Positions 13,291 to 25,626 of a stretch of DNA of 64,000 bases are shown piece after piece. Every line of letters begins with the position of its first letter. The stretch's first letter is position 1. A model generated the notes under the pieces. That model was not told the DNA's origin, did not search any database, and saw only the letters and a list, made by a program, of their open reading frames with translations. The translations under genes and the position numbers were made by a program. This DNA comes from Chamaea fasciata (lineage: Eukaryota; Chordata; Aves; Passeriformes; Sylviidae). The stretch is from positions 18,264,890 to 18,328,889 of the forward strand of contig JARCOQ010000006.1 of NCBI GenBank assembly GCA_029207755.1, given 5' to 3'.

Positions 13291-13720
13291 CTGCTTACTG
13301 CTGGTGAGCCTGGCAGCCAGGCTCTGTCCCACCACCCTTGCCAGGAGCAGGCAGCCTGGGGGCCACCAGCCCTGGGCACCAGGCACCCTCCCAGGGACAG
13401 GCAGAGGCTGCACTGGGACATGGTGCCTGTGGCCAGGCCGGGCAGGGCTGTGGGGAGCTGGAGGCTGGTCCTGCTGTGGTGTTGCTAGGGCAGGGACCAA
13501 TGACCCCAGAGGATAACGAAATGGAGTTCTGGACAGGGTGAAATGTGGGAGCCCTGTAGCTGGCAGTGCCCTCGGGGCCACTTTGGCTCTCCAGCATCAG
13601 CTCCGGGCTGTGCAGGGTCCTGCTGGCAGCTGCTGTCTGGCTGTGGGCCTGGGGACGGACACACCTGCCTGCTCCGTGCCGAGACCTCCCCGAGGGCCTT
13701 CCCTGGGTCATAAACCTGGA
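13291..13720. other. GC-rich, CpG-poor stretch
   Basis: This stretch is clearly richer in G and C than its flanks and full of CAGG, CCAGG and GGGCC words, but it has few CpGs, so it does not look like an unmethylated CpG island. Several overlapping open frames on both strands (up to 138 codons) arise because GC-rich DNA has few stop codons. Their products are rich in Pro, Gly, Ala and Ser with no domain. No repeat family or exon was recognised. Confidence 0.45.
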
Positions 13721-16700
13721 ATTTCATCAAATACCAGATTGTAATGCTTCTGCCAGAAGAGGGTGACTGCTGGAGTCTGGCTGTGTTCCTGGACAGCTAG
13801 AGATGCTTCAGGAACGCTGATGTCCCTGGGGTGCAGCCAGATGAAATTATCATCTGGCCAGGCAGCAAACAGAGCCATTTGTTAAAGGTGAGTGCAAACC
13901 CTCAGCACCAGCCTGGCCTTCTGGATATATCAAAATGTTTGTGCTGGTTTGAATTGAGGTCTCCCTGCAAACCCAGGCTGAGTTTGCCCCTCAGCAGAGC
14001 ACATTTAAATGGAAAACCAAGGAGAATGTCAAGCACTCAGGATCTGGAAAGTGATCTCGCAGAGAGCTAAACAGACAGATAAAAGGATCCCAATGCCATG
14101 GTTAGGTAAGTAGGACCTGAGAATCACCTGCTGCTTAGCAACTGCTAAGGAAAAGATGGCAGGATGGGAGAGGCCTCAAACTGTTTCAGAGGCCTGACTT
14201 TCACCTCTGTGCTCATGGCAATATTCTTCATTTGTGCAATACTTTTCACCCAAGAAACAATGCTGTTAAAGATGAAATGATACTACTGATGAACTGTTTG
14301 GTGTTACCTTCCCAATCAGAAAAGTGAAAGGGTGATGCATTTGTCATACTGAAAAGATGTCACTTTGGGAAGGAAATAATGTTTTTGTACTACGAGATAA
14401 TTAATGTCTTCTATCCCTGAGGGTTTGATTAAACTATCAAGTACCAAGTGACATCTTTGTCCTATGACACTTCTTTGGACGGCGTAAGTGCCAGAACAGC
14501 ATTTCAGTGTATACTTTGGCTAACGTAGAGCCACTGCTCCTCCCCAGGGCTGAATTTGTCATGACTCCTGGCCAGTGAGGAATCTTTGGTCTCTTGAAAT
14601 AGGTTATTTCCTTTTTTGGAGAGAAATGAGAAGACAAAAGCAAGGGATTAATAAATTTTTAGGTAGAATTCCTGCAGCAAGGAATTGTGATCAATATGAA
14701 AAAGCAGCAGTACCGAGACCTTGGGCTATGTTGCTTGGGAGAAATACTTTGCATTCCACAATGGGCACAAAGGGAGATATTATTAATATTATTCTTCTGT
14801 AGGTGTTTTAAACACAGTTAACTAATGCTAGCACCAGTAAAGTTACTTGTATTGAAGGCATTACACTGATAAAATGTGAGGAATACACATCTGAGACCAA
14901 AGAGATTAGGTAAAGAATAGGGAGCAAAAAGAAGAAGGACATACAGATGACAGAAATTAAAACTGACACAAACATGAGACAAAGCAATTGTTAGGAAATT
15001 AATCTAGGAATTACCCCAACACACTGGAAATCTGTGGGCCCTGGTGATCAGGTAGATTACATTAGCTGCTGTCCTAGCTGCTACCATTTCACTTTTAAAA
15101 TGTAAAATCTGTCCTGATCCTCAAATGTCTTCAGCCATTATGTTCAAGTTCTTGCAAGTGCTGTGCAAGAAAAATTCATGCACACCAGCTCTGTCAGAGC
15201 AGTGAATACAGCAGGCGAAAAAATAGAAAGCTAATTAAAACTAAATATTAAAACCCTGTTGCAATTCCATCATGGGGCTTCACATTAAATGAATTTTCAT
15301 ATATAAATAAGGGGCAAATATTTGGTTTTGTATTGTTATTTCTTTCCTCCTTTTAAGAAAGTGTACCATTAAATTTTATAATGTGCAGTTATCATCACAT
15401 GCAAAGAGCTTATTTCCTGTTCTGTAACTTCATGACTATCAAGAGCACCAGTCATGATGCTTTGTTGCTCCCTAGGTTTCCCAACTGGAAGAAAGTTTGT
15501 TCAGTTAGGATAACAATAGATATGAAAAAAGTAAAGGAAGAAACATCCCCATAAGTCTACTAAATATGTTAAATTCCATAGCTGGATGAAATGAGCAAAA
15601 ACCCAAATGAAATTCAACTTGAAATCTTCTTTTGAATTCTGTTTTAAAACTTTTTGTGAAAAGATTCTGTAGGTATTTTAACTCAATCCCTAAACTTCTT
15701 TTGGATGAATCTCAGTTTTTAAGATCCAGACATTTTACCGGCAGTAATCTTTTTCTGGTGTTAAAAGACTTCAGGCTTGGATTCCTCAGATTATTTCATT
15801 CACCTATGTCAGCCAAAATGCCAGTGAAACAATTTGGGCATGCAGGACTGAAATGGGAAGGTTTTGAATTGTTGCCCCATCATTCAGAAACTGAAGCTCA
15901 GGATATATTTCCTCCTTTTTCGCATGCAGCAGTAGAAATTGTCTCCAATTTCAGTGATCTTGAATAAAAATTATTTTGCTGTCACAATGTGGAAAGCAGA
16001 AAATGTGAAACAAAAGGTGGTGAGTCCAAATACATAGTTAACTGACCAAGTTACTACAAAACTCTCCCTAAGAATCTGTTTTATTTAAGTGCTTTATTAA
16101 AGAATTATGTAATTTGATGTCTCTTGTTTTATTTGCTCTAAGGATTTGTGTGTTTCTTTGCTAGCAAGGGCATGGGACTGGAATCTCTCATGGCTTTAAG
16201 AAAGGAATTTGGTTTTTTCTGGGGTAAATTTCCTTGCTTGATAGAAAATACTTGTATATTCCCTCCTTAAGTGAACTTTTTTGTGCTGAAAAAGAAACCA
16301 ATTAACTATTGTGGCTTTTGCTAGAGATAATGAACTCATACTATTAGACAAGGAACAAGAGCCATCTTTATTCACTTGTCCCTGTAATTCATGTCTCTGC
16401 CCAGGTCACTTTGTCACTATATTGCACTGTTCTCTAGGAACTTGGTTCATAGTCCTTCAAATAGCTCCCTGAATCTACAGTTTAGGGTAGGTCCCAAAAG
16501 ATTTCAGAAAATCTAAGAACAAAGTCCCACCATTTTCTGGAGGTAGACTGAGAGTGGTATCTTCCACTAAACAAAGGCTAAACCTTAAGTTTAATGTTGA
16601 CAAAAGTTACATTTCTTGCAAGATAGCTGTGATTGAAGCAAATTTTTATGCAGTACCTGTTGAGACTCAGTAACACATAGGAGAAAGTGATGATGCCATT

Positions 16701-19700
16701 GTGGTGGCACTGGTGTCATCATTCTAAGAACAAGAAGACCCTTGTGCACCTTTGGAAGGAAAAATTAAAGCTCACCTGTGGAGCAGCCTTTGACTTTCTC
16801 TTGTGACTGTCATTAGGTAGGGCTGAATTGTTTTGGAGGTTTGAAACAGTAATTCTGATGTGAGGCATCAAAAAGAATGAAGAATTGTTTATATATTTAC
16901 ATGGTGAATTAGTCCTTTTATTGCTGTGAGTGAGTTATCTGACTTTTCATAAGGAAAGAGTGATAATTTGGATTTTTTTGGAGACTGATTTACTTTTCAT
17001 TGTTAAAGAGCTAGAAGATGGCAGTTTTCACCGCTGGATATCTTTGATTGTGACAATATGCAAAGTTTTGTAGGACTCTTCATGATTGTCTCTAGGCAAT
17101 CTGTTGAAGATAAATGAAACATTTTGAATTATATGAGTTATTGAAATAGGAAATAATTATTTGAAGTAGTGCGATGTCACTTTTGCACTTTGTAGGCTTA
17201 CCTTAGTAAAGCAGAAGTGAAATGCACGCTGCCAGAATTTTTAAGAGCTCTGAACTTTCCAGAATCAACGAGATATTTGTTCTACACATATGGTAGACCT
17301 GAGGTGTGTCTGTGTGTCTGCTTTAGCACTATTGAAAACATTCCCAGACTTCACAGAGACTATCACCTGGCCTATAATATCCTCAGAAGAGGGCAGACAG
17401 TGGGATCTGATATTGCACAGTCTATTTGCTACGATCTGTTACTGCTGGCAACTGGGTATGTGGGATTTATAGGTGAATGTCCTACTCAGAGCTTTGGGAA
17501 TTCAATCTTCTCATCCTTTTTTAAATAAACTGTCTTTTGCTGAAAAAATTTATGGCAGTGTGGATTCTTATTGTTGGTATATTGAAGAGCACTCAGACTT
17601 TTGAAAAGGACCCACATATTTTATTAAGTGATGAAGAAGAGAGTGTATGGAGACCTGGGGTGGAAACTGAGGCTAAAATTATACCACATTTGAATTTTTT
17701 TTTTTTTCTGTGAGGCTTCTTGTGCCCTTTGCTGAAACCTTTCCTGCTGGACACTTAACTAGAAGTGTTCTGGCCTAAATGGACCTTGTGTCCAAGTGAG
17801 TCTGTCAACTCCTATATTAAACTATTTCTAGAATATACAAATAAAGGAACTGACAGTTTATAGAATTCTATTTAACTTATATGAATTTCTTTCCATAATT
17901 CTTCAAATATGTGGAAATGACGATACAGGTATTCATAGAGTTCATAGTTTATTTCATTCTGATGCATTATTACATCGGAAAGACAAGTTACTGAATCGCT
18001 GTTATATTTTTTTTTCTTAGCTGCTGATAATTTCTTGATCATGTTAGTTTTGGAAATCTTTATTCTTCAATTTATTCTCGCAATATGAGAATTTTTCTCA
18101 TGTTCCAAATTTTGATCACAGGCTGTCTTGTTTCTGTAAAGTGTTGCCTTGCTTCGATTTGTTCCTCAGAATGATGGGTGGTGATAAAGTTCTTCTTGCA
18201 GGAGAACTGCAGTTACCCTGGTGTGTTTCTATTCTTGGACCACCACACTGGAATTTAAGAAATGGTAGGATCATAACTGAAATACTTAAGTGTTGCTAAT
18301 TGATACATGAAATAATATGCTGAAAAAAGAATTTTGGCCCCTTTTTTGAAGACCTGGAATTCTAGCCAGCCATGCCACTAGCACTAGAATTAGGTAGGAT
18401 CATCAGGTATCATAACACCAGATTTTTCAGTTGACTGGATGCAACTCATGTTGGCACTTCATTTTTAAACTGTTTGGTTGAATCTGTTTTCCTTTATTAG
18501 TTGTTTTGCCACAAAGTATGCTAAATGTTCATCACAGAGCAACTGGAGGCCTGGACAGAGGGTCAGGAAGAACAGATGTGGCTTTGTAGAGGCAGGTTAG
18601 AAGTTCATTCAAGTGGGAGGGAAAATAGCTATGTGTCTCAATAGGATGCAGGAAAATAGGAAAGGGGCAGCAAGTCATCCATGTCTCCAGCCAGGCTTGC
18701 CTGGATGGATGCAGCTCTGTCAGAAGGGTGGCTTTTTTGCTATTCTGAATCTCCAGAAGGCACAGAAAGCATTAATCTGAAACATGAAACCAGGCCCAAG
18801 GTCCTAAGCCACACAGAAATAGCAGTGTTGTTTCTTTTTCCAGATGAGTAATTATTCTTTGGAGCCAGGGAGGAGGGGCTTGGAATATCACTTGAAATTA
18901 CTTCCCCCGACACACACCTCCACATTTTTTTAAAGACTTTCCATGCAATGAAGTCAGTGCCAAGTTCTTAGGAGTACAGAAATGGTGATTAGTACACAGA
19001 GCAGGAGGAGTACCTCTTGAGAACTGCTGGGGGACTGTTTAAAAAAATAGAAGGAAAAGGGAAAAAGTCAATTTAGATTCCGGATTGTTAAATCATGGAG
19101 ACACGTTCAAGGTCCATTCCACCCATTCTCTATCACCAGAATGGCAGAAAAATGTCCCATTTACTCTGGCCCCAATACAGAGGCTGTTGCTCTTCTATTT
19201 TTATTGTTAAGATGGTCCATGCTAAGAGTGATATGAACTATCCAAGTTTCCTAGTGGAAATATTAAATTTCATTATATCTGTCACAAAACTGAGCAGTAT
19301 TTAGGAGAATCATCTCAGAAACCCATCTTCATAAACTTGTGCTTCTGCCTTTCTGTTCTTGACCACCTTCTTTCCACAAGAGTAAAAAAAGCTTTCCCTT
19401 TCCTTCAGCTTCTCCCATGTTTATTCTGCTGTTCTTGTTATCATCACTCTTTTGCCAGACTGCCTATATTCCTGTTTTCATTCCTTCTCAATACTGAGCT
19501 TGGCTATTTATGGGTCAGTATCACTGTCCATTACCATGATGTGTAAAAGCTATATCTAAAAATTATCAAAGTGCCTAGTAAATGTCACGACACATGACCA
19601 TATTCATTTGAAAACCCTAAGTGCTCAGAATAGAGTTCTTTGGAGGGCTGAAAGGTCATTTGGGTTTTATTTGAGACAGAATCCATGATGGGGAGGAAGG

Positions 19701-22700
19701 TTTTGTTGCATTGATTGCATTGGCCTAGAGGATAAAGCAGCTGCAGTGGCTTGTTGATCAGAATTAATTTTAGTTTCTCGAGTTCAGTCCATCAACTGCT
19801 TTAGAAATTAGGAGCAAGTTTTCAAACCAGCTTCCAGTTTTCAAACCAGTTTCCACAGCTTTTGGAAGAACATCTTGACAGGGGTCTGAGTCCATGAGAA
19901 AGAGGACAGAGGAAGTGTGTCAGTGCTTAAAAGTTGTACTTGTTTTGCTACAGTAAAAAGAGCTGCATGATTTTTGATCTGACCAAGGTATGGGTTGATC
20001 TTCACTCAGTGGTAAGGAACAAGTTTTCCAGCAGACCAAAGGAGGAAAGAGATGCTTTTTAGCCATCCACACCTATGAGGGCATCAGTCAGTACCCTGTT
20101 TTACTGCATGGCTGTGATAGCTCTTAAAGTTCAGGAGTGTTTTCAGGCCCTTAAAGCATTTTCCCCAGACTGACCAACACTGATTCTGTCTCACTGGAGT
20201 TCAGCATGAGCCAGTCAGCCATACTTTACCAGAGAGCTGAATTCCTCTTGGTGTTCTGTCTTTTCAATAATAGTAATAGCTGTAACTGTTGAGAATGTGT
20301 GTCCTTGCAATGTTATCAGCTATGCCTCTGTCACCCTGGAGTATCCACCAGAGATTAACAAAAAGGATATGTGTGACCCTGCAGGTGAAGGCCTGGACAG
20401 AAGATACAATTGCACACCATTCTGAGCTCTGCCTCAAACAAGACAGTGGCAGGTACCACAAGCAGGATCACCTTTTTCTGAATCCAGCATTTTCATGGCT
20501 TATTGCACTCCTACATATGGCTCTATGTGGAAGTATCAGGGTTTTTCCTGTATTAGGGATGGCCAGAGTGGCAATAAAGACAGTCTCCATTCTGTGTCCT
20601 AATGTGAACCCTGACTGTGAGGCCTCCAGAAAGCTGGCACTTGTATGCTGTTGGCATTTTCTGATTACTGTGTTTTTAATAATTTTTCCCAGAAATGAGA
20701 TGGCAATTGCAGACATCTACACAGATAATGTTTTCTTCCTGAGGAGTGGAAAAACTACTTACTTTTCTAAGAGCTTGATAGGTGAATCTCTCTGACTGAG
20801 GCACTGACTATTTCCATCTTTGGCAGGCAAACTTCTGCACTGTTACTAATACAGAAAGCCACAAAACTGATTCATATTTTATGGTTCTAATTTTTTGGCA
20901 CTTTTCTTAAGCTTTGCCATGTGGATATGGGATGGGATGAAACAAATAATGGTATGTGTTGAAAGATGAAGCATTTATTCTCTATGTAGATTTACTTGAT
21001 CTTACCAGTCCTGTATCTTGATGATTCTTCACAGGTTCCAGGGCTTCAGTCTAACACTGTAATTAAATTGCCTGGCTTGATGAGCTGCTTTGTGTAGTGA
21101 ACTTCTGATTCTGGTTTTAACTGTGCAACACTTTTAAAGGAGTGTTTTCTGTCTGTCTGATTCATTGGTCTTGAGCCACCTCTGAACTATGGTGAATTTC
21201 CTAACAGTGTATGCAGCTTGGAATTTACATGTTGATGACAATTACCATCACGTCATTGGGCTGCTAGTTAAGGCATTATTTGAACCCTGTTTGTGAGTGA
21301 ACTTTCCAGTGATGAGATTCTTTTCTGAGGCAGACCTGTTTGGTGAGAAAACTCCAAAGCACTGAGAAAGCTGTGGTGAAACTTTGGCTTGGTAGCATCC
21401 TAATCAAACCAGAAAAGTGGTATGTTGGTTTCACTGCCATCAGCAACTCCAAAGTGTCCAGTCCTGTGCATAAGATCTGTAGGGCACATGTCTTGTCCAG
21501 CCATGATGCTATCTCTGTTTGGCCACTTTCAGTGAAAACCTTACAGATACTACTTTCCTGTTGGTCTCTGGACCATTAGAAGATTCTGGTTTTAAATAGT
21601 ATGCAGCAACCCTCTATTGGTTCATTCTGTGATTTCTTCTCATAGACAAAGAGTTGTGTCGACTCAAAAATTATCAGAAATTGTCCTGGACAAGGCTGTC
21701 TAGTCTTTACTCACCACTCAAGCTCCCTACATATCTAAGAAAACTGTTAGTGTAATAAAAAGGAATTAGTTCTTGTGCTTCATATACTACAATTTGGCTT
21801 TAACAATGGGAGAATGGGTTGCTTTATTTGTTGAGTGGGTTTTTTTTGTTTTGTTTTAAATGAGAACTCTGACTCTATTTCTGGAATGTCTGAAACTCAT
21901 TTCTCTTTGTCGTCATTCATAATCAATTCCAGAGCTATCAAGTATTTCAGAAAATGGTAGCTGCAGATATTTTTCCTACATCAACAACTAGGACTGAAAA
22001 ATAAATGCACATAATAGGTCCAGAGTCTCAAGACACATGTGACACGTTATTAAGACTGTGTATATCATAGCTTACAGCCTCAGAAAGTTACTGCTCTTTT
22101 CCCTGATTATATTCTCAACTACTGTTCCATTCAAGTGTAGCCAAAGATGTCGTTCTTGTTCTAATTCCTATGAACAAAGCACACAGCTTTTAGTTTTCAT
22201 TCTTGGCCTCATTAATAATGATAATGCAAAATTACAAAACAAATGTAATCAGCCAAGAACCTCTAGGTGATTGTCAAGTTCCACTTGAGGATACACATTT
22301 CAAGAGTCCCATGTATTCAGCTTATCTGACAACCAGCCAGTTCTTTCATTACTCATTTCAAACTGATGGAAAAGGTAATGAGAAGCATTTCCCAAATGAA
22401 GTAAGAAAAAATAATGTTTTACCTACCAAAAATCTCCAAACACTTGTTACTCAGTATCCACATGTAGAAAAACAATGGCTGTGCATCTGTCTCTAAAATA
22501 TATGTGCCTGAGAAAGGAACCCAGTGGTATTCTGGGCCAGCAAAGGCTATTCAAGACTCTATAGGTGCACTGTTTTGACCATTCCTGAAAAAGTTCAAGA
22601 CACACTGGTTCTGAAGCCTACAGCCTTTTTTCCTTTTCTTTATTCCATCACATTTTTGTGTATATAAACACAAAATGCTGTTAAGTACTGCTTCCAGACA

Positions 22701-24029
22701 CAGCTTTTGGGTTAGTGAAAGAATGCCCAGTACAAACTACTTTGCTTACCTCCAGTGGGAGCTTATTGGTGTGGGGAAAAGATATAAATGGAAAATGCCA
22801 TCCTGACTATTATACTCTATTTTCATTGTATTTTGAAATATTTACATATGAGCCTTTAAACATAATTATTGTGAGTAATGGAGCCAGAGAGTTGTTCCTT
22901 CTAATGGCATTAATTCTCATTGTCACTACTGTACATATTATCTTCTAAAACTGGACTTAATCTGTGGTTTGGATTTGTGGGAGCTGCTTTTTTTGGCTTT
23001 ATTATGTAACCACACTTACAACTGTGCCAAACAGCTTGCTTGTTTCAAAAGGATGATAATTTGTTAAAGCAGGAGGGAGGAGAGAGGGACTGAAGTGCCA
23101 CGTCTGCTTGGTTTTGCAAATATGGTACCTCATACCCACAAAGCATTTGCAAACATATAGCCAGCAGTGTAGGTGGAAGCTGTGTATCATACTTTAGGAA
23201 TTACCTCTTTTCGAAGTCTCAGAAATCTTGTGGGCTCAAAATATTCATCAGCATACTGATGTTTAATAAGTTGCTATCTGTCAGCTGAAATGTGGTAAAT
23301 CCAGCATGAATTCTTTTAGCCCACGGAAAATGTAAGGCAATTTGATGTAGCTTTGCCTGCAGGGAAAGATGGCTAAACCAAGCCATACTACCCTGCATTT
23401 GGCCAAACTAAAAGTGCGCAGCCAGGTATTTCCAGGGCCTCAGCTGATTTACAATAACTTGACCCATGATTGAGAGTCTTTTCTGCACCTCCATTTGCAA
23501 CCAGATGATACCCAGAAACGGAGGTCTGGAGGGATGGCTAAATTTAGCTATTTTAAAATTTAATTCAACTGCTTTGGCACCAGAAAGCCTTTCAGAATTT
23601 GCTCTGGCCAGGATGCATGGAAAGTACGTGCTCTGACAATGTAACACTGATTATTTTATGGATTTCTACAGTTCAATATTGTGAGCATCCAGGAGCTAAC
23701 CCCCTCTCCCTGTCCCTGCCAAAATTTTTCGTGTGATTTTGTGGAGAAAGGTTTCAGAGAAAAACTCAAGAAAAAGGAGCCATATTTTGGGTTTTGCTAC
23801 CTATCACTGACTATTCTTGAAAATTTGCAGGGGGATTTGTGGGTTACAAGTGTACAACTCATACTACACAGTGTGTTACTAAATACAGTACTGTCTTGCA
23901 GGAAGTAAGGTTTGAATGTTACTCTTGGGCTTTGAATACATTGTAGTGGGAAATGAACAGGAATTACCATTTCATCGTACATCAACTGACAGTTTCCTTT
24001 GAAAATTCAACTTCTACTTGATTGCCATA
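13721..24029. other. Gene-free unique sequence
   Basis: No gene was recognised in about 10 kb. The largest open frame is 168 codons at 20289-20795 on the plus strand; its product has a short hydrophobic stretch but no known domain and no flanking promoter or splice context that can be read. Smaller frames (15632-15967, 17217-17528) are likewise unsupported. A T run lies near 17695-17708 and a 19-bp tandem duplication at 19817-19854. A stretch near 15875-15900 weakly resembles the MIR core but is too short to call. Confidence 0.5.
19817..19854. repeat. Two-copy 19-bp tandem duplication
   Basis: The unit AGTTTTCAAACCAGCTTCC is followed directly by a second copy with one C-to-T difference. It looks like a simple replication-slippage duplication. 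Confidence 0.85.
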
Positions 24030-24140
24030 TTCTTAAGGCTGGAAGAGACATTATAATCTCCTCTGCTTGTCCTTCCATGTGACACAGCTTGCAAAATCTA
24101 CATTAACTGTTCCCCAACTGAATGAACCAAACCTAGAACT
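24030..24140 (-). mobile_element. Ancient CR1-type LINE 3' fragment
   Basis: The segment starting AAGGCTGGAAGAGACATTAT and running through a 'cctctgct...cttccatgtgacacag' core resembles the minus-strand reading of old amniote CR1 tails (remembered pattern 'aaggccagaagggaccattatgatcat...' then a run mentioning 'acacaggcca'). It is heavily diverged, lacks the terminal short repeats and keeps no open frame. The assignment rests on remembered consensus patterns. It could instead be another old LINE. Confidence 0.45.
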
Positions 24141-25368
24141 CAAGCAGGCTCAACACTGCACGTACTTAAATGTCCATTTTTAAGAAGAGTCAGATGGAAA
24201 CCTCAAACTGCAACACATTCTATCTTTAGAAGAAAATGAATTTGATTTAGATATGAACTTTGTGCCTTGGCCTTGACTCAGTTTTTTTCTAAGTAAAATT
24301 AGTGTCTGGCAAAAATACCCCAACCCCCTTGCTTATTGGGTAATATAGTTCACTGGTCATTTAAATAAGTGTAAAAAGATACACCTGGGAGACTGCATTC
24401 CTTAGGAAGGATGCAGAGTACCTCAAATGCACAATAGCCCTCGCTTGGGTATGAAGTGCAGAAAAAACCCAACTGATTACAAAAATTCCTGATCAAAATC
24501 AAGATGCAAATAGTCCTCATCTATTCAATCGGCACTGAAGAAATGACCCATTTGGAAAAAAAAGAAAAGTTTGGATTTCACTTCTTTTTTTTATTTAATG
24601 ACTAAGTGTAGACACTGAAGAAGGGAATTGACTGATTTTATGAGCTGATTCCCTTTCCTTCCTCCTTGGCTCATGTGTCTCTCTGGTGACTAATGGGGAG
24701 GTTTCTTCTCTGGAACACAAGGGGAAAGTTTCAGTAAATTGCAAAAGCATGTTTGTTACTTGGAAGTTTTTTGGCACATTTTTGAGCAAAGTTCATGGAA
24801 ACCGTAAAACTATTCTGAAGAAAGACTTAGAGACCACATTATCAAAAAATGCACCTACGCACAGGGACCTGCTTGTGAAAAGTTCATTGCAATGATCAGA
24901 TCAAGAATCTGAGCTGTTGTGCAGTCAAACAGGTGTGCATAAAATACACAACTGCATGTGCAGATGCAGCAATTTCCCTGTCGTGGAAATACACAACTCT
25001 CAGATTTGCATGGTTGTCTCTATGTTTTATAAGGGTGAATTAACTACCTAATTTTATCTGACAATTAAACTCTTTCCTTACCTCCTTCCTTGACCCTTCT
25101 GTTTCCCACGTGCAGAAGATAAAAGTTTCCCCTACAGAACAATCTAATGCTTCTAAAATGTTCTGCCCTCAGAGAAAGCACTCTGAGTGTGCTTTAAGCA
25201 TATGAAGCAACATTGCTTACAAGGTTATATTGGAGACTGGTTTGTTCTTACAGAAACTTGATCTCAGTAAGACTTCTAAGTCTTCCTACCAGTAACTTGA
25301 GTTTTATTTTCTTATGTGAGGAAAAACGTCAGAATCTATGACATTGTAGGGAAAATAAGCAGACCTGC
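24141..25368. other. Gene-free unique sequence
   Basis: No gene, RNA gene or interspersed repeat was recognised between the old CR1 scrap and the pentanucleotide array. Open frames are all under 70 codons. The final part leads directly into the purine array. Confidence 0.55.
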
Positions 25369-25626
25369 GAGAGGAGAGGAGAGGAGAGGAGAGGAGAGGA
25401 GAGGAGAGGAGAGGAGAGGAGAGGAGAGGAGAGGAGAGGAGAGGAGAGGAGAGGAGAGGAGAGGAGAGGAGAGGAGAGGAGAGGAGAGGAGAGGAGAGGA
25501 GAGGAGAGGAGAGGAGAGGAGAGGAGAGGAGAGGAGAGGAGAGGAGAGGAGAGGAGAGGAGAGGAGAGGAGAGGAGAGGAGAGGAGAGGAGAGGAGAGGA
25601 GAGGAGAGGAGAGGAGAGGAGAGGAG
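25369..25626 (+). repeat. (GAGAG)n pentanucleotide array, about 51 copies
   Basis: About 258 bp consist of the pentamer GAGAG repeated with no interruption seen in any copy. The plus strand is purely purine and the minus strand purely pyrimidine. Because 5 and 3 are coprime, any stop-free frame reads a five-residue repeat (RGEER in one frame), so the 118-codon open frame across 25316-25672 is a by-product and not a gene. Pure purine-pyrimidine tracts with mirror symmetry of this size can form triplex (H-) DNA and are typically length-polymorphic. The array sits in unique sequence with no recognised transposon tail beside it. Confidence 0.97.

Noticed and set aside
13134..13766. Cluster of GC-rich overlapping frames that could be read as an exon
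   Set aside because: Several frames on both strands are open at once, CpG is low, and no splice-bounded domain is recognisable. This is the pattern of GC-rich noncoding DNA.
13939..13990. Possible LTR end (GTGCTGGTTTGAA)
   Set aside because: Only about ten bases resemble the LTR terminus and no matching interior or flanking duplication was found.
15870..15905. Possible further MIR fragment
   Set aside because: Only about 27 bp resemble the core, too short and diverged to separate from chance.
20289..20795. 168-codon open frame on the plus strand
   Set aside because: The product matches no family I recognise and has only an incidental hydrophobic stretch. Treated as chance, though a conservation test would settle it.
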